From assembly GCA_963664845.1 (NCBI GenBank), contig OY761615.1, positions 310,001 to 374,000 of the forward strand: 64,000 nt of DNA, read 5' to 3'. The stretch is from CAIYTF01 sp963664845 (GTDB taxonomy: Bacteria; Bacteroidota; Ignavibacteria; Ignavibacteriales; Ignavibacteriaceae). This document shows, one piece after another, positions 7,044-17,005 of this stretch (positions within the stretch are counted from its first letter, which is position 1; every line of letters begins with the position of its first letter). Both the position numbers and the translations under genes were made by a program. The notes below the pieces were generated by a model, which was given only the letters and a program-made list of their open reading frames with translations, had not been told where the DNA came from and did no database searches.

Positions 7044-10000
7044 ATGAATAATAAGAGACTGTTAATTCTGCTGTCACTAATGTTTTTCAATACCTGTATA
7101 TTTTCAGTGGGAAAAACAGAAGGAAACGATAAAAAAGCAAAATCCCTTGCAAAAGTTATGGGCGAACCAGGCAGAACATTCCTCAATATCAATAATATCT
7201 CAACACAGTTTTATAACAACGGAAGTTCAGACATCGATCCATCCGGCAAGCCCGGGTTTGTATACCCCAAAGGAAGCGGAAAAACAGCAGTGCTTCAATC
7301 CGGGCTTCTCTGGGGAGCGTACTATCCAGGCGACCCACAACCTCGCGTTGGAGGGTCAGCATATCGGCAGGGATTGACTCCCGGACGGATATTGGCAAAC
7401 GGCACCCCCGAAGACCCGACCGGTGCGTTGGTGCGCATTTTTCGTGTTCGTGCTGACATATACCCCGGTGGACCGGTGGTCGACTTGAGCGCAGCTGCTG
7501 CCGAAGAAGGCACCGACGCAGTCATTCTACGCGCTCAATACGAAAAAGACTGGACGGAATGGCCCTATGATCAGGGAGCACCTGGCTGGACAGATGAACT
7601 TGGCGCGAAACATCCCGGAGTGAAGTGGGCGGATCAAACTATCTGGTATGTCACCAATGATCTCGATGCTCAAAAAACCACATTTCTTTATGGCGCACAA
7701 CCATTGGGTATTGAACAACAAACCACAATCTGGGCCTATGCGCAAAACGGTGCATTAGGCAATATGTTGTTCCGTCGCTATAAACTAATCAATAAATCTA
7801 CCGCGACCTTTGATAGCATGTATGTTTCACAATGGTGCGATCCAGAGATCGGTAATGGATCTGATGATTTCTCCGGTTGCGATTCCGCGTTGAGCTTAGG
7901 TTATTCCTACAACTCACAAAATGTCGATACCGGGTATAATCCACTTCCCCCACCTGCCGCTGGTTTTGATTTGCTTCAGGGACCAGTTATCCCCGGCGTA
8001 GCGGGTCAGGATAAAAACAATAATCAGATCGACGACTCCCAGGAATTTGCTATCAAAAACAACCAGAAAATAGGACCCGGTTATATTAATCTTCCGATGA
8101 CGGCTTTCTATTATTATGAGAACTATGATCCATTACTACATGACCCGGCTCAAGGTGTAATTAAGGGTTCAACCGAATTCTACCGTTATTTCAAAGGACA
8201 GATTGGGTCAAATGGCCACCTGTTTTACGATGCGAAAGGAGTATTAACTCAATTTGCTTTAAATGGAGACCCGATTTCTCGAACGGGTTGGGTTGATGGC
8301 TATTGGCTTCCTGCAGGCGATAGAAAAATGGGCCTGGCCAGCGGTCCATTTCAGATGGCACCGGGAGATACCCAGGAAGTTGTCGTGGCAGAAATTGTTG
8401 CCGGGGCAACAACAAAACCTTTTGTTGATCGTTTGGCTGCTATCGGTCTCCTGAAATTTTATGACAAACGGGCTCAGAATACCTATGACAACTTATTTGC
8501 CCTTCCAGGCCCTCCTCCGGCTCCTGCATTGAAAACGGTTGAACTGAACAAAGAGATCGTGCTTGATTGGGGTGATGATCTAACGGCAGTTGCCAGAACT
8601 GAAACGAGTGATGAACTGGGATACAAATTCCAGGGATACAATGTGTATCAGCTTCCCTCTGCATTTGCGGATTTATCATCCGGAATAAGGATTGCCACCT
8701 TTGACATTAATGATGGAATTGGGAAAATCCTTGACGATTATTTTAATGCCGCCAGTGGATCTGTGTTAACTGCAATTGTTCAGTTTGGAACAGATAATGG
8801 CGTTCAACGTTATATTGACATCAAAACTGATGAACTCAATGGTGGAGTACCGTTAACCAATGGAAATCCGTATTATTACGCAGTTACAGCATATAGCTTC
8901 AAAGATAAAGCAACTCCTAATAATCTCGAGTCCCTGCCGCAGATTTTTACCGTTATACCCGATTCAACTGCCGAATACCCTCAGTCAACCGGCGATACGC
9001 TGAAAGCCGTCCACTCCAAAGGGAGCAGCGACGGTTCAGTAATACCATTAGTGATCAATCCCAAGTCACTTACCGGACACAAATATAAAGTAACTTTTGA
9101 TACATCATCGACTGCTGGGAAATACGTATGGAGCCTTATAGATGTAACATCAAACAAAACCCTTCTGCGTAACCAGTCTAATCAATCCGGCGATCCCGAT
9201 TACATGTTCGTTGATGGAATGCAGGTTAAAGTGGTTGGTCCCCCTCCCGGTGTAAAAGATTACACGATACCATCCGGCACCAGACGTTTCACTTCTTCAG
9301 GAGGAACCGGACTAGGTTTCGAAGGTTATGGGGGATCAATTGGCTATGCAAGCCCAAGAAGTGTTTATGGAGATGGCACTATGATGATACCTCCAGGAGA
9401 CATTAAAAACGTTCTTCTAAAACTGGCAACAGTAGACACTGCTTCATGGTACCCAACATTCGACCCAAATGACCCGAATGTTTCATATGCTTACCGGTAT
9501 GGACGTTATTTCTACTACGCTGCGGCGGATCCAAAATTCGCTCCCTTCATTATTAATCAGTCATCCGGGTATTCATTCCAGGATTTCAAAAAGAGTGTTC
9601 CCCTTTCCGCTTGGGATGTTTCAGATACAGCTCACCCACGTCGGCTTGAAGTTGGATTCCTTGAAAACAACGCTGTCAATGGCCTTGTCGATGGCAAATG
9701 GTGGCCCGGTGATTATAATGTGTACGATAACACTGCAACCACAGGCCCCCGCGAGTGGCTATGGATATTTGACTCGGATTACAGTGAGACCCCAAATCCT
9801 GCCTATACAGTTGACCCCATGGGAGGACCACAGCCAATTATGTATTTCCTCACTGTTAACCGCCGGGGGAATGTTCCCTTCTCCCCTGGAGGCACCGGGA
9901 CAGATCAATTTGAAATTCTGGCGTACTTCGTCAATACCAGCGAAGACGAGTTTACCTTCACCAACGATGGTGTCTCCAGTACAAAAAACAGTGCAAAGAG

Positions 10001-10265
10001 CATTTCTTTTGCATTGCAGCAAAACTACCCCAACCCATTCAATCCATCCACCAAAATAAAGTTTAGCATCCCTGAACAATCACAGGTAAAACTGGAAATA
10101 TTTAATGTCCTGGGTCAACGGGTGAAGACTCTGGTGAATCAGGAATTGACGAAAGGTGTATATGAAAGAGAGTTCGACGGAAGCCGTCTTTCGAGCGGTG
10201 TGTATATTTACCGGATCGAAGCAGGCAAATATACCGAGAGCAGGAAAATGATGCTGCTCAAATAG
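7044..10265 (+). CDS. Giant secreted protein with T9SS type A sorting domain (copy 1)
   Basis: A 1073-residue exported protein. An N-terminal signal peptide (about residues 1-22) precedes a long region rich in Gly, Pro and Asp. A fibronectin-III-like part lies near residues 500-620 (ELNKEIVLDWGDD ... YYYAVTAYSF). The last 86 residues (about 988-1073) form a T9SS C-terminal domain: NYPNPFNPST, then FNVLGQRVKTL, then SSGVYIYRIEAG and a basic end. The domain directs export across the outer membrane through the type IX system, normally with cleavage and surface attachment. No catalytic motif is recognised. A strongly similar copy lies at 10976-14206. Function unknown; a surface or adhesive role is only a guess. 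Confidence 0.9.
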   Translation: MNNKRLLILLSLMFFNTCIFSVGKTEGNDKKAKSLAKVMGEPGRTFLNINNISTQFYNNGSSDIDPSGKPGFVYPKGSGKTAVLQSGLLWGAYYPGDPQPRVGGSAYRQGLTPGRILANGTPEDPTGALVRIFRVRADIYPGGPVVDLSAAAAEEGTDAVILRAQYEKDWTEWPYDQGAPGWTDELGAKHPGVKWADQTIWYVTNDLDAQKTTFLYGAQPLGIEQQTTIWAYAQNGALGNMLFRRYKLINKSTATFDSMYVSQWCDPEIGNGSDDFSGCDSALSLGYSYNSQNVDTGYNPLPPPAAGFDLLQGPVIPGVAGQDKNNNQIDDSQEFAIKNNQKIGPGYINLPMTAFYYYENYDPLLHDPAQGVIKGSTEFYRYFKGQIGSNGHLFYDAKGVLTQFALNGDPISRTGWVDGYWLPAGDRKMGLASGPFQMAPGDTQEVVVAEIVAGATTKPFVDRLAAIGLLKFYDKRAQNTYDNLFALPGPPPAPALKTVELNKEIVLDWGDDLTAVARTETSDELGYKFQGYNVYQLPSAFADLSSGIRIATFDINDGIGKILDDYFNAASGSVLTAIVQFGTDNGVQRYIDIKTDELNGGVPLTNGNPYYYAVTAYSFKDKATPNNLESLPQIFTVIPDSTAEYPQSTGDTLKAVHSKGSSDGSVIPLVINPKSLTGHKYKVTFDTSSTAGKYVWSLIDVTSNKTLLRNQSNQSGDPDYMFVDGMQVKVVGPPPGVKDYTIPSGTRRFTSSGGTGLGFEGYGGSIGYASPRSVYGDGTMMIPPGDIKNVLLKLATVDTASWYPTFDPNDPNVSYAYRYGRYFYYAAADPKFAPFIINQSSGYSFQDFKKSVPLSAWDVSDTAHPRRLEVGFLENNAVNGLVDGKWWPGDYNVYDNTATTGPREWLWIFDSDYSETPNPAYTVDPMGGPQPIMYFLTVNRRGNVPFSPGGTGTDQFEILAYFVNTSEDEFTFTNDGVSSTKNSAKSISFALQQNYPNPFNPSTKIKFSIPEQSQVKLEIFNVLGQRVKTLVNQELTKGVYEREFDGSRLSSGVYIYRIEAGKYTESRKMMLLK

Positions 10266-10305
10266 GACCACTGATTAATAATGATTTATTTGATGAAGCA
10301 GAATT

Positions 10306-10339
10306 GTAACTTCCCAGCCGCAAGCGGCCGGGAAGTTAC
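10306..10339. terminator. Strong hairpin after T9SS cargo copy 1
   Basis: GTAACTTCCC (10306-10315) pairs perfectly with GGGAAGTTAC (10330-10339), and inside it GCCGC (10317-10321) pairs with GCGGC (10324-10328) around an AA loop. It begins about 40 bases after the stop codon. There is no T-run behind it, so it may be a transcript-end stabiliser rather than a classical intrinsic terminator. Confidence 0.55.
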
Positions 10340-10476
10340 CCTCAGGTGGTAAATTGATCATGCCGAGTAAGATAATGTTACGCAAAGGCATGTTGTAAAC
10401 AGCTCATATTGCTTCACTTGACTCACAAGGCCTTTTATGGACGGCATATTTATGTTTAGGCATACTCAGCATGGCT

Positions 10477-10833
10477 TTATTTAAGTAAGAGAAGTTTCTT
10501 TACTGAACGGAACTTCTCTGTTGTAATACGATAAAAGTAAACACCCGAGCTCATATGCGTCGCATTCCAGGTCACTTGATGGTAACCTGCTGCCATTTGT
10601 CCGTTTACCAGTTCAGCAACTTGCTCACCAATTTGATTATAAATTATCAGATTTACACGAGTGTTCTCCGGAAGTCCAAAACGTATAATTGTTGATGGGT
10701 TGAACGGATTTGGATAGTTCTGCCCCATGCTATAGGTAATGTGCACCTTCAGGTGAAAACTCCGGCAATTACAAAAACAAACAACACTATGCGCTATTCG
10801 AAAAAGACGTTGCACAAAAAAGATAATTGCCAT
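10477..10833 (-). pseudogene. Remnant of a T9SS cargo gene (sorting domain only)
   Basis: The minus strand encodes an almost complete T9SS C-terminal domain at about 10477-10728: NYPNPFNPST, then IIYNQIGEQVAEL, SSGVYFYRI and a final basic LLLLK. In front of it the open frame runs on for 35 codons without signal peptide or cargo resemblance. A sorting domain without signal peptide cannot be exported, so this is best read as the 3' end of a deleted gene. Its wording differs from the sorting domains of both flanking giants, so it is not a fragment of either copy. It lies in opposite orientation between the two tandem paralogues and may mark the recombination that created them. Confidence 0.75.
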
Positions 10834-10975
10834 AATTTAGTATACCCAATATCTTAATCGGGCATAATTGTTGCTTTCCGATTGAATGATACCGGCACAA
10901 GTGTTTAATTACCTGTTGTAATAAATGGGTGGTTATGAATACACAGGGAATCTATAACTACTGAAAGGTCTGATC

Positions 10976-13900
10976 ATGAATTCCAAAAAATTATCAATCC
11001 TGCTGTTATTGCTGATGCTTACACCATTTTTATTTTCAGCAGCAAAGTCAGAGGGGAAAGATAAAAAAGTGCAATCGCCTGCAAACACCAAAGGCGACCC
11101 AAGCAGAACGCTCCTCAATATCAATAATTTCTCAACATATTTTTATAACAACGGCAGCTCAGACATTGATCCATCCGGCAACTCCGGATTTGTGTACCCA
11201 AAAGGAAGTGGGAAGACAGCCGTGTTCCAATCGGGGTTTCTCTGGGGCGCATACTATCATGGCGACTCCCAACCTCGTGTGGGAGGATCAGCTTATCGTC
11301 AGGGCTTGACTCCTGGACGTATTCTGGCAAATGGCACCGCTGAAGATCCAAACGGTGCGCTGGTGCGCATCTATCGTGTACGACCAGACATATACCCCGG
11401 TGGACCGGTGGTCGACTTGAGCGCAGCTGCTGCCGAGGAAGGCACCGACCCAACAACACTACGCGCTCAATACGAAAAAGACTGGACGGAATGGCCATAT
11501 GATCAGGGAGCACCAGGCTGGACAGATGGCCTTGGTACGAAACATCCCGGCGTGAAGGGCGCCGATCAGACCATCTGGTTTGTAAACAACGATTTGGACG
11601 CTCAAAAAACCACGTATATGTATGGCGCACAACCACTTGGAATTGAACAACAAACCACTATCTGGGCCTATGCGCAAAATGGCGCATTAGGCAATATGCT
11701 TTTCCGTCGCTACAAAATTATAAACAGATCTTCTGTTACTTTCGACAGTATGTACGTTTCTCAATGGTCTGATCCTGATCTTGGTGCTTCGACCGATGAT
11801 TTCTCAGGATGCGACACTGTTTTAAGCCTTGGGTATACCTACAACTCCCAGGCTATCGATACAGTATATAGGCCACTTCCCCCACCCGCTGTTGGTTTCG
11901 ATTTCTTCCAGGGCCCGGTAGTTAAGGGAGTCTCTGGTCAGGACCTAAATAAAAACGGAGTTGATGATGCATCTGAGTATGCTATCAAAAATGATCAAAA
12001 AATTGGTCCCGGGTATATCAACCTGCCAATGACGGCTTTCTATTATTTCGCCAATGGAGACGCATCAGTAACCGATCCAACTCAGGGCGCTCCGGAAGGC
12101 TCAACTCAGTTTTATCGTTTCTTCAAAGGACTGATTGGAAAATCCGGTGTACCGTTCACTGATCCAACAACTGGGAAAGCAACCACTTTTGCGCTAAACG
12201 GTGATCCTATTAACCGCACAGGATGGGTGGATGGTGTTTCTCTTCCTGCAGGTGACCGACGGATGGGCCTTGCAAGTGGTCCATTCCAGATGGCTCCAAA
12301 AGATACTCAGGAAGTTGTCGTGGCAGAAATTGTTGCCGGCGCAACAACAACTCCTTTTATTGATCGCCTTGCTGCCGTAGGTCTCCTGAAGTTTTATGAC
12401 AAGCAGGCACAAACCACTTATGATAACTTCTTCGAAATTCCCAAAGCACCCTCTGTTCCAAATGTGAAAACGATTTCCTTAAATAGGGAAATTGTATTGG
12501 ATTGGGGCGATGATCAGGCATCAGTTATCCGGACAGAATCAGATAATTCGCATGGTTACAACTTCCAAGGCTACAATGTGTACCAGCTTCCCTCAGCCTC
12601 AGCTGATTTGTCATCGGGGAAGAGAATTGCCACATTCGATATAATCGACGGAATCGGGAAAATCCTGGACGAATACTTTGACCCTGTTGGTCAGATGGTA
12701 CTCACTAAAGTCGTCCAGTTTGGAACAGATAACGGAATTCAACGCTATCTTGATATCAAGACAGACGCGCTTAATGGTGGAACACCGTTAATCAATGGGA
12801 ATCCGTATTATTTTGCGGTTACTGCATATAGCTTCAAGGATAAAGCAGCACCAAATAATCTCGAGTCCATGCCCCAGATTTTTACCGTTATGCCCGATTC
12901 AACTGCCAAATATCCCCAGTCAACTGGCGATACTCTGAAAGCGGTCCACTCCAAAGGCAGCAGCGACGGTTCAGTAATACCATTGGTAATCAATCCCAAG
13001 GCACTCACCGGACACAAATATAAAATAACTTTTGATACATCATCGACTGCTGGGAAATATGTATGGAGCCTTACAGATGTAACATCAAACAAGACACTTC
13101 TGCGTAACCAGTCTAATCAATCCGGCGATCTCGAATACATGTTCGTTGATGGGATGCAGGTGAAAGTAGTTGGGCCCCCTCCAGGCGTGAAGACTTATTC
13201 GGTTCCTTCTGGCACCAGACGTTTCACTTTTACAGGAGGATCTGGATTAGGTTTCGAAGGTTTTTCGGGAGCAATTGGCTATGCAAGCCCAAGGAGTTTC
13301 TATGGAGATGGCACTATGATGATACAGCCAGGAAACCTTAAAAATGTTCTGTTAAAACTGGCGACGGTAGACACTGCCACATGGTACCCAACATTCGACT
13401 CAAATGACCCGAATGTTTCCTATGCTTATCGGTATGGCCGTGGTTTTGGTTCAGGCGTTCCTGCAGATCCGAGATTTGCTCCCTATATTATTAACGCTTC
13501 CAGTGGGTATTCATTTCAGGATTTCAAAAAGAGTGTTCCGCTTTCTGCATGGGATGTAACAGATACAGCTCATCCACGTCGGCTTGAACTTGGATTCCTT
13601 GAAAACAATGCTGTCAATGGCCTTGTCGACGGCAAATGGTGGCCCGGTGATTATAATGTTTATGATAATACAGCGGGCACAGGCCCCCGCGAGTGGCTAT
13701 GGATATTTGACTCGGATTACAGTGAAACCCCAAATCCTGCTTACGCAGTTGAGGTTACTGGAGGACCACAGCCAATTATGTACTTCCTCACTGTTAATCG
13801 CCGGGGAAATGTTCCCTTCTCCCCTGCTGGCACCGGAACAGATCAATTTGAAATTCTTGCAAATTTCATTAACACACCTAACGACGAATTTACGTTCACC

Positions 13901-14206
13901 AACGATGGAGTCTCGGGTGTTGAAAACAATACAGCAAAGAGCATTTCTTTTGCATTGCAACAAAACTATCCCAACCCGTTTAATCCATCCACCAAGATCA
14001 AATTCAGTATTCCTGAACAATCGAAGGTGAAGCTGGAGATATTCAATGTGCTCGGTCAACGGGTGAAAACTCTCGTAAATCAGGAATTGACGAAAGGTGC
14101 ATATGAAAGAGAGTTCGATGGAAGTCGTCTTTCTAGCGGTGTGTATATTTACCGGATCGAAGCAGGCAAATATACCGAGAGCAGGAAAATGATGCTTCTA
14201 AAATAG
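10976..14206 (+). CDS. Giant secreted protein with T9SS type A sorting domain (copy 2)
   Basis: A 1076-residue paralogue of the protein at 7044-10265, alignable along its whole length with only small insertions. It has the same signal peptide region, the same fibronectin-III-like part with VLDWGDD and PYYFAVTAYSF, and the same T9SS sorting domain at the C-terminus, which is nearly identical between the copies. Divergence is concentrated in loops, for example after YRYGR and in the Asp/Pro-rich stretch around residues 370-400. About 70 bases of leader are also shared, implying tandem duplication of gene plus promoter. Function unknown; likely displayed on or released from the cell surface. Confidence 0.9.
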   Translation: MNSKKLSILLLLLMLTPFLFSAAKSEGKDKKVQSPANTKGDPSRTLLNINNFSTYFYNNGSSDIDPSGNSGFVYPKGSGKTAVFQSGFLWGAYYHGDSQPRVGGSAYRQGLTPGRILANGTAEDPNGALVRIYRVRPDIYPGGPVVDLSAAAAEEGTDPTTLRAQYEKDWTEWPYDQGAPGWTDGLGTKHPGVKGADQTIWFVNNDLDAQKTTYMYGAQPLGIEQQTTIWAYAQNGALGNMLFRRYKIINRSSVTFDSMYVSQWSDPDLGASTDDFSGCDTVLSLGYTYNSQAIDTVYRPLPPPAVGFDFFQGPVVKGVSGQDLNKNGVDDASEYAIKNDQKIGPGYINLPMTAFYYFANGDASVTDPTQGAPEGSTQFYRFFKGLIGKSGVPFTDPTTGKATTFALNGDPINRTGWVDGVSLPAGDRRMGLASGPFQMAPKDTQEVVVAEIVAGATTTPFIDRLAAVGLLKFYDKQAQTTYDNFFEIPKAPSVPNVKTISLNREIVLDWGDDQASVIRTESDNSHGYNFQGYNVYQLPSASADLSSGKRIATFDIIDGIGKILDEYFDPVGQMVLTKVVQFGTDNGIQRYLDIKTDALNGGTPLINGNPYYFAVTAYSFKDKAAPNNLESMPQIFTVMPDSTAKYPQSTGDTLKAVHSKGSSDGSVIPLVINPKALTGHKYKITFDTSSTAGKYVWSLTDVTSNKTLLRNQSNQSGDLEYMFVDGMQVKVVGPPPGVKTYSVPSGTRRFTFTGGSGLGFEGFSGAIGYASPRSFYGDGTMMIQPGNLKNVLLKLATVDTATWYPTFDSNDPNVSYAYRYGRGFGSGVPADPRFAPYIINASSGYSFQDFKKSVPLSAWDVTDTAHPRRLELGFLENNAVNGLVDGKWWPGDYNVYDNTAGTGPREWLWIFDSDYSETPNPAYAVEVTGGPQPIMYFLTVNRRGNVPFSPAGTGTDQFEILANFINTPNDEFTFTNDGVSGVENNTAKSISFALQQNYPNPFNPSTKIKFSIPEQSKVKLEIFNVLGQRVKTLVNQELTKGAYEREFDGSRLSSGVYIYRIEAGKYTESRKMMLLK

Positions 14207-14291
14207 TACGCCGGATTTATCTGATAAAGCTGATTATATTGTGTAAGCAAGATCGTTTGCAATTTTATCAGCAATGGTAAGTAGCAATTTC

Positions 14292-14322
14292 AAAGGTCGT
14301 CTCAAAAGGGCGACCTTTTTGT
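14292..14322 (+). terminator. Intrinsic terminator after T9SS cargo copy 2
   Basis: AAAGGTCG (14292-14299) pairs with CGACCTTT (14311-14318) around an 11-base loop, followed by TTTTTGTTTT. It lies about 85 bases after the stop codon. Confidence 0.8.
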
Positions 14323-14394
14323 TTTGCAAAAATCACTTTTGCAGTAACCATAATTATTTTTATAATTATCAATAAATAATAACAGGTTAAAGAA

Positions 14395-14871
14395 ATGGCA
14401 ATCCCGGTTCACCACTATTCAGGTGCAAGCGCACTTATTCATCTTCATGAAATTTACTTGAAAAAGTTCTATACAACCTGGAAAGAAGCGAAAGAAAAGG
14501 CAGTTGTATTACCTGCCACTGAAGATCCAAACTATAAATCGCTGGAAACGCTCTTGTTCCATGTATTGCGGGCGGCAAGGAACTATATGGTGTGGATGTG
14601 TGCTAAATTGGAATTGCCCGACCCCGAGATCGCTCTTCCACCGGATCCGGATGTGATTGGTGTTGAAGCCGAACAGTATATCCGGTACATGCTGTCGAAA
14701 TGGGAAACGCCCTTAAAAGACGTTATCGAGGACAAGTTCATTAAGCCTACCTTCATGTCCAATTGGGGCACACCGTACTGCATCGATGCAATGCTGGAGC
14801 ACGCTGTAATGCACCCAATTCGCCACGAAAACCAACTCTCCCGCTTGATCAGGGAGCAAAAGCAGCCTTAG
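14395..14871 (+). CDS. DinB-like/metal-binding four-helix protein
   Basis: A 158-residue, mostly helical cytosolic protein. Likely metal ligands are a His in ETLLFHVLRAARNY near residue 51 and the HAVMHPIRHENQL cluster near residue 140, which is the DinB/YfiT pattern of one early His and an HxxxHxxRH late group. Proteins of this superfamily include thiol transferases and many uncharacterised stress proteins. It stands alone, preceded by the terminator of the T9SS gene and facing the acpS unit. The substrate cannot be told. Confidence 0.75.
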   Translation: MAIPVHHYSGASALIHLHEIYLKKFYTTWKEAKEKAVVLPATEDPNYKSLETLLFHVLRAARNYMVWMCAKLELPDPEIALPPDPDVIGVEAEQYIRYMLSKWETPLKDVIEDKFIKPTFMSNWGTPYCIDAMLEHAVMHPIRHENQLSRLIREQKQP

Positions 14872-14918
14872 TTAAATGAAGGTCTTCTGAAAAGGGCTAA
14901 AAATGCTATTATTGGGGG

Positions 14919-15293
14919 TTATTCTTTTATACAGATAGCAGAACAGGCAGCAGTATCTTTATTGTGGGTCAGTGAGATTTTAATCGAATACCCCAATTCT
15001 GCAAGTTTAACACCCACGTTAATAAACCTCACTTCCGGCGCACCATTCGGCAAGGTGATAATCTCAACACTTTGCCAGGTTAGAAACTGCTGGCACTCGG
15101 CAGGTGCAGATTTATAGATTGCTTCCTTGGCTGCAAAACGTGCTGCAAAATGCTGTGCCGGATTAACTCTGGTGCTGCAAAACGCAATTTCACTTGGAGT
15201 GAACAGTTTTTTACAGAACTGGTCGCCAAACCGCTCAATGCTTTCCCCTATTCTGTGAATTTCAATCAAGTCAATACCAATCCCGGCTATCAT
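14919..15293 (-). CDS. acpS: Holo-[acyl-carrier-protein] synthase
   Basis: A 124-residue protein of usual AcpS length. It shows the N-terminal GIGIDLIEIHRI motif with its Mg-binding Asp and the FAAKEAIYKS motif with the catalytic Glu-Ala block. AcpS moves phosphopantetheine from CoA to a Ser of acyl carrier protein, enabling fatty-acid synthesis in the cytosol. Its ATG overlaps the stop codon of the gamma-glutamyltransferase gene by one base, so it is the last gene of a translationally coupled run. Nothing unusual in the sequence. Confidence 0.95.
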   Translation of the reverse strand: MIAGIGIDLIEIHRIGESIERFGDQFCKKLFTPSEIAFCSTRVNPAQHFAARFAAKEAIYKSAPAECQQFLTWQSVEIITLPNGAPEVRFINVGVKLAELGYSIKISLTHNKDTAACSAICIKE

Positions 15294-17005
15294 TAATACC
15301 CCTCTGCCAATCCGGTTCCCCGGCTATCCGACCATCCGGAAAACAGCTTTTCAGCCGGATTCCACATAATACCTTCAGCCAGTCCAAGTGTTCTTTTCAT
15401 CCCCAGCCGATAGCCCATATGTTCCAGATTTTCCCGTACATCTTTGGTTATTGCATTTTCTTCATATTCAATATGATCCGGCAGCCACTGATGATGGAAA
15501 CGGGGTGCGTCGATAGCCACCCGAATGTTCATTCCAAAATCGATACAATTCATAATAACCTGTAAGACCGTCGTTATAATGGTTGAACCACCAGGTGAGC
15601 CAATAACAAGGTACGGCTTCTTATCTTTAAGCACTATGGTAGGTGTCATGGAACTGAGCATGCGCTTTCCGGGGGCTATTGAATTTGCCTCGCCGCCAAT
15701 AAGACCAAACTGATTGGGGCTGCCGGGCTTGGCAGAAAAATCATCCATTTCATTATTCAACAGAAATCCGGCTCCTTCCACCACTACCTTGGAGCCGAAC
15801 CAGGAATTTATTGTAGTTGTTACCGAAACAGCATTTCCTTCCTTGTCCATCACAGAATAATGTGTTGTTTCTTTGCTCTCGTTTCCAATTTTGACCGACT
15901 TCCCTGCTTTGATGTTAGCAGAGGGCTCTGCACGGGAAGAAAGCTGAGCAAAAATTTCTTTTGCATATTGCTTCGAAGTAAGCCAGTCTACCGGAACCTT
16001 GTAAAAATCAGGGTCACCCAGGTGTTCGGAACGATCAGCGTAAGCATATTTTAGCGCTTCAACCAACTTGTGAATATAAGCAGAACTTCCCCACTCATCC
16101 TTCTCAATCCTGAAATTCTCCAGTACGTTCAAAGCTTCCAGCAGCGTTGTTCCTCCGGAACTTGACGGGGGCATTGATACTATTTCATATCCACGATACG
16201 ATCCCTGCAAAGGGTCTCTTTCCACAGGAACATATGCAGCAAGGTCGGCAAGCGAAATTATTCCATTACCGCTCTTCATTTGTGCAATTATCTTATCCGC
16301 AGTTTCGCCATGGTAAAAACCACTTTCGCCTTTATCTCTGATAAGCACAAGCGTTGTGGCCAAATCCGGCTGCTTAAAAATATCCCCGGGTTCATAGAAT
16401 TTGTTTGCCTTTAGGAAAACCTTGCTGCTCGACGGATATTTTTTAAAATCATTTTCCAGACTTTTAAGTGAAGAGGAAAACGCCATGGTTACCGGGAAGC
16501 CGTCCTTTGCAAGATTTATTGCCGGCTGAATCACTTGATCCACCTGCATGGTTCCATACTTTTTCAACGCGTACAGCAACCCTGCCACTGAGCCCGGAAC
16601 ACCGGCTGAACCACTGTTTTCCTGACTCAGCTTGGGATTAAAATTTCCCAAACTGTCCAGATACATATTTCGTGAAGCCCTGCCCGGCGCACGCTCACGG
16701 TAATCAATTGCAATATTCCTGCCGTTTTTCAGGTGAACAACCATATATCCCCCGCCCCCGAGGTTACCTGCAGAGGGATACGTCACCGCCAGAGCAAAAC
16801 CAACTGCAACTGCGGCGTCAACGGCATTGCCGCCACGTTGCAAGATCTCCACTCCGACCTTTGATGCCAATGCTTCTGCACTTACCACCATGCCATTTTT
16901 TGCATATACCGGCTGCTGTGGAAAAATCGCGGTGACCCACGGGAAAAGCCATAACAGCAGGACAAAAACAATTGCCCTAGAAGAGATCAATCTTTGCCCT
17001 GACAT
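15293..17005 (-). CDS. ggt: Gamma-glutamyltransferase (gamma-glutamyltranspeptidase)
   Basis: A 570-residue proenzyme with an N-terminal hydrophobic signal, so it acts in the periplasm. The family core is plain: QRGGNAVDAAVAVGFAL near residue 56, NLGGGGYMV, and the autocleavage site ETTHYSVMDKEG, where Thr at about residue 380 becomes the nucleophile of the small subunit. RMLSSMTPTIV and GSPGGSTIITTV, which line the active site, follow. It cleaves glutathione and other gamma-glutamyl compounds. The ATG at 17005 overlaps the end of the MCE gene by 29 bases and has AAAGGTG just upstream, indicating coupled translation. Confidence 0.95.
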   Translation of the reverse strand: MSGQRLISSRAIVFVLLLWLFPWVTAIFPQQPVYAKNGMVVSAEALASKVGVEILQRGGNAVDAAVAVGFALAVTYPSAGNLGGGGYMVVHLKNGRNIAIDYRERAPGRASRNMYLDSLGNFNPKLSQENSGSAGVPGSVAGLLYALKKYGTMQVDQVIQPAINLAKDGFPVTMAFSSSLKSLENDFKKYPSSSKVFLKANKFYEPGDIFKQPDLATTLVLIRDKGESGFYHGETADKIIAQMKSGNGIISLADLAAYVPVERDPLQGSYRGYEIVSMPPSSSGGTTLLEALNVLENFRIEKDEWGSSAYIHKLVEALKYAYADRSEHLGDPDFYKVPVDWLTSKQYAKEIFAQLSSRAEPSANIKAGKSVKIGNESKETTHYSVMDKEGNAVSVTTTINSWFGSKVVVEGAGFLLNNEMDDFSAKPGSPNQFGLIGGEANSIAPGKRMLSSMTPTIVLKDKKPYLVIGSPGGSTIITTVLQVIMNCIDFGMNIRVAIDAPRFHHQWLPDHIEYEENAITKDVRENLEHMGYRLGMKRTLGLAEGIMWNPAEKLFSGWSDSRGTGLAEGY

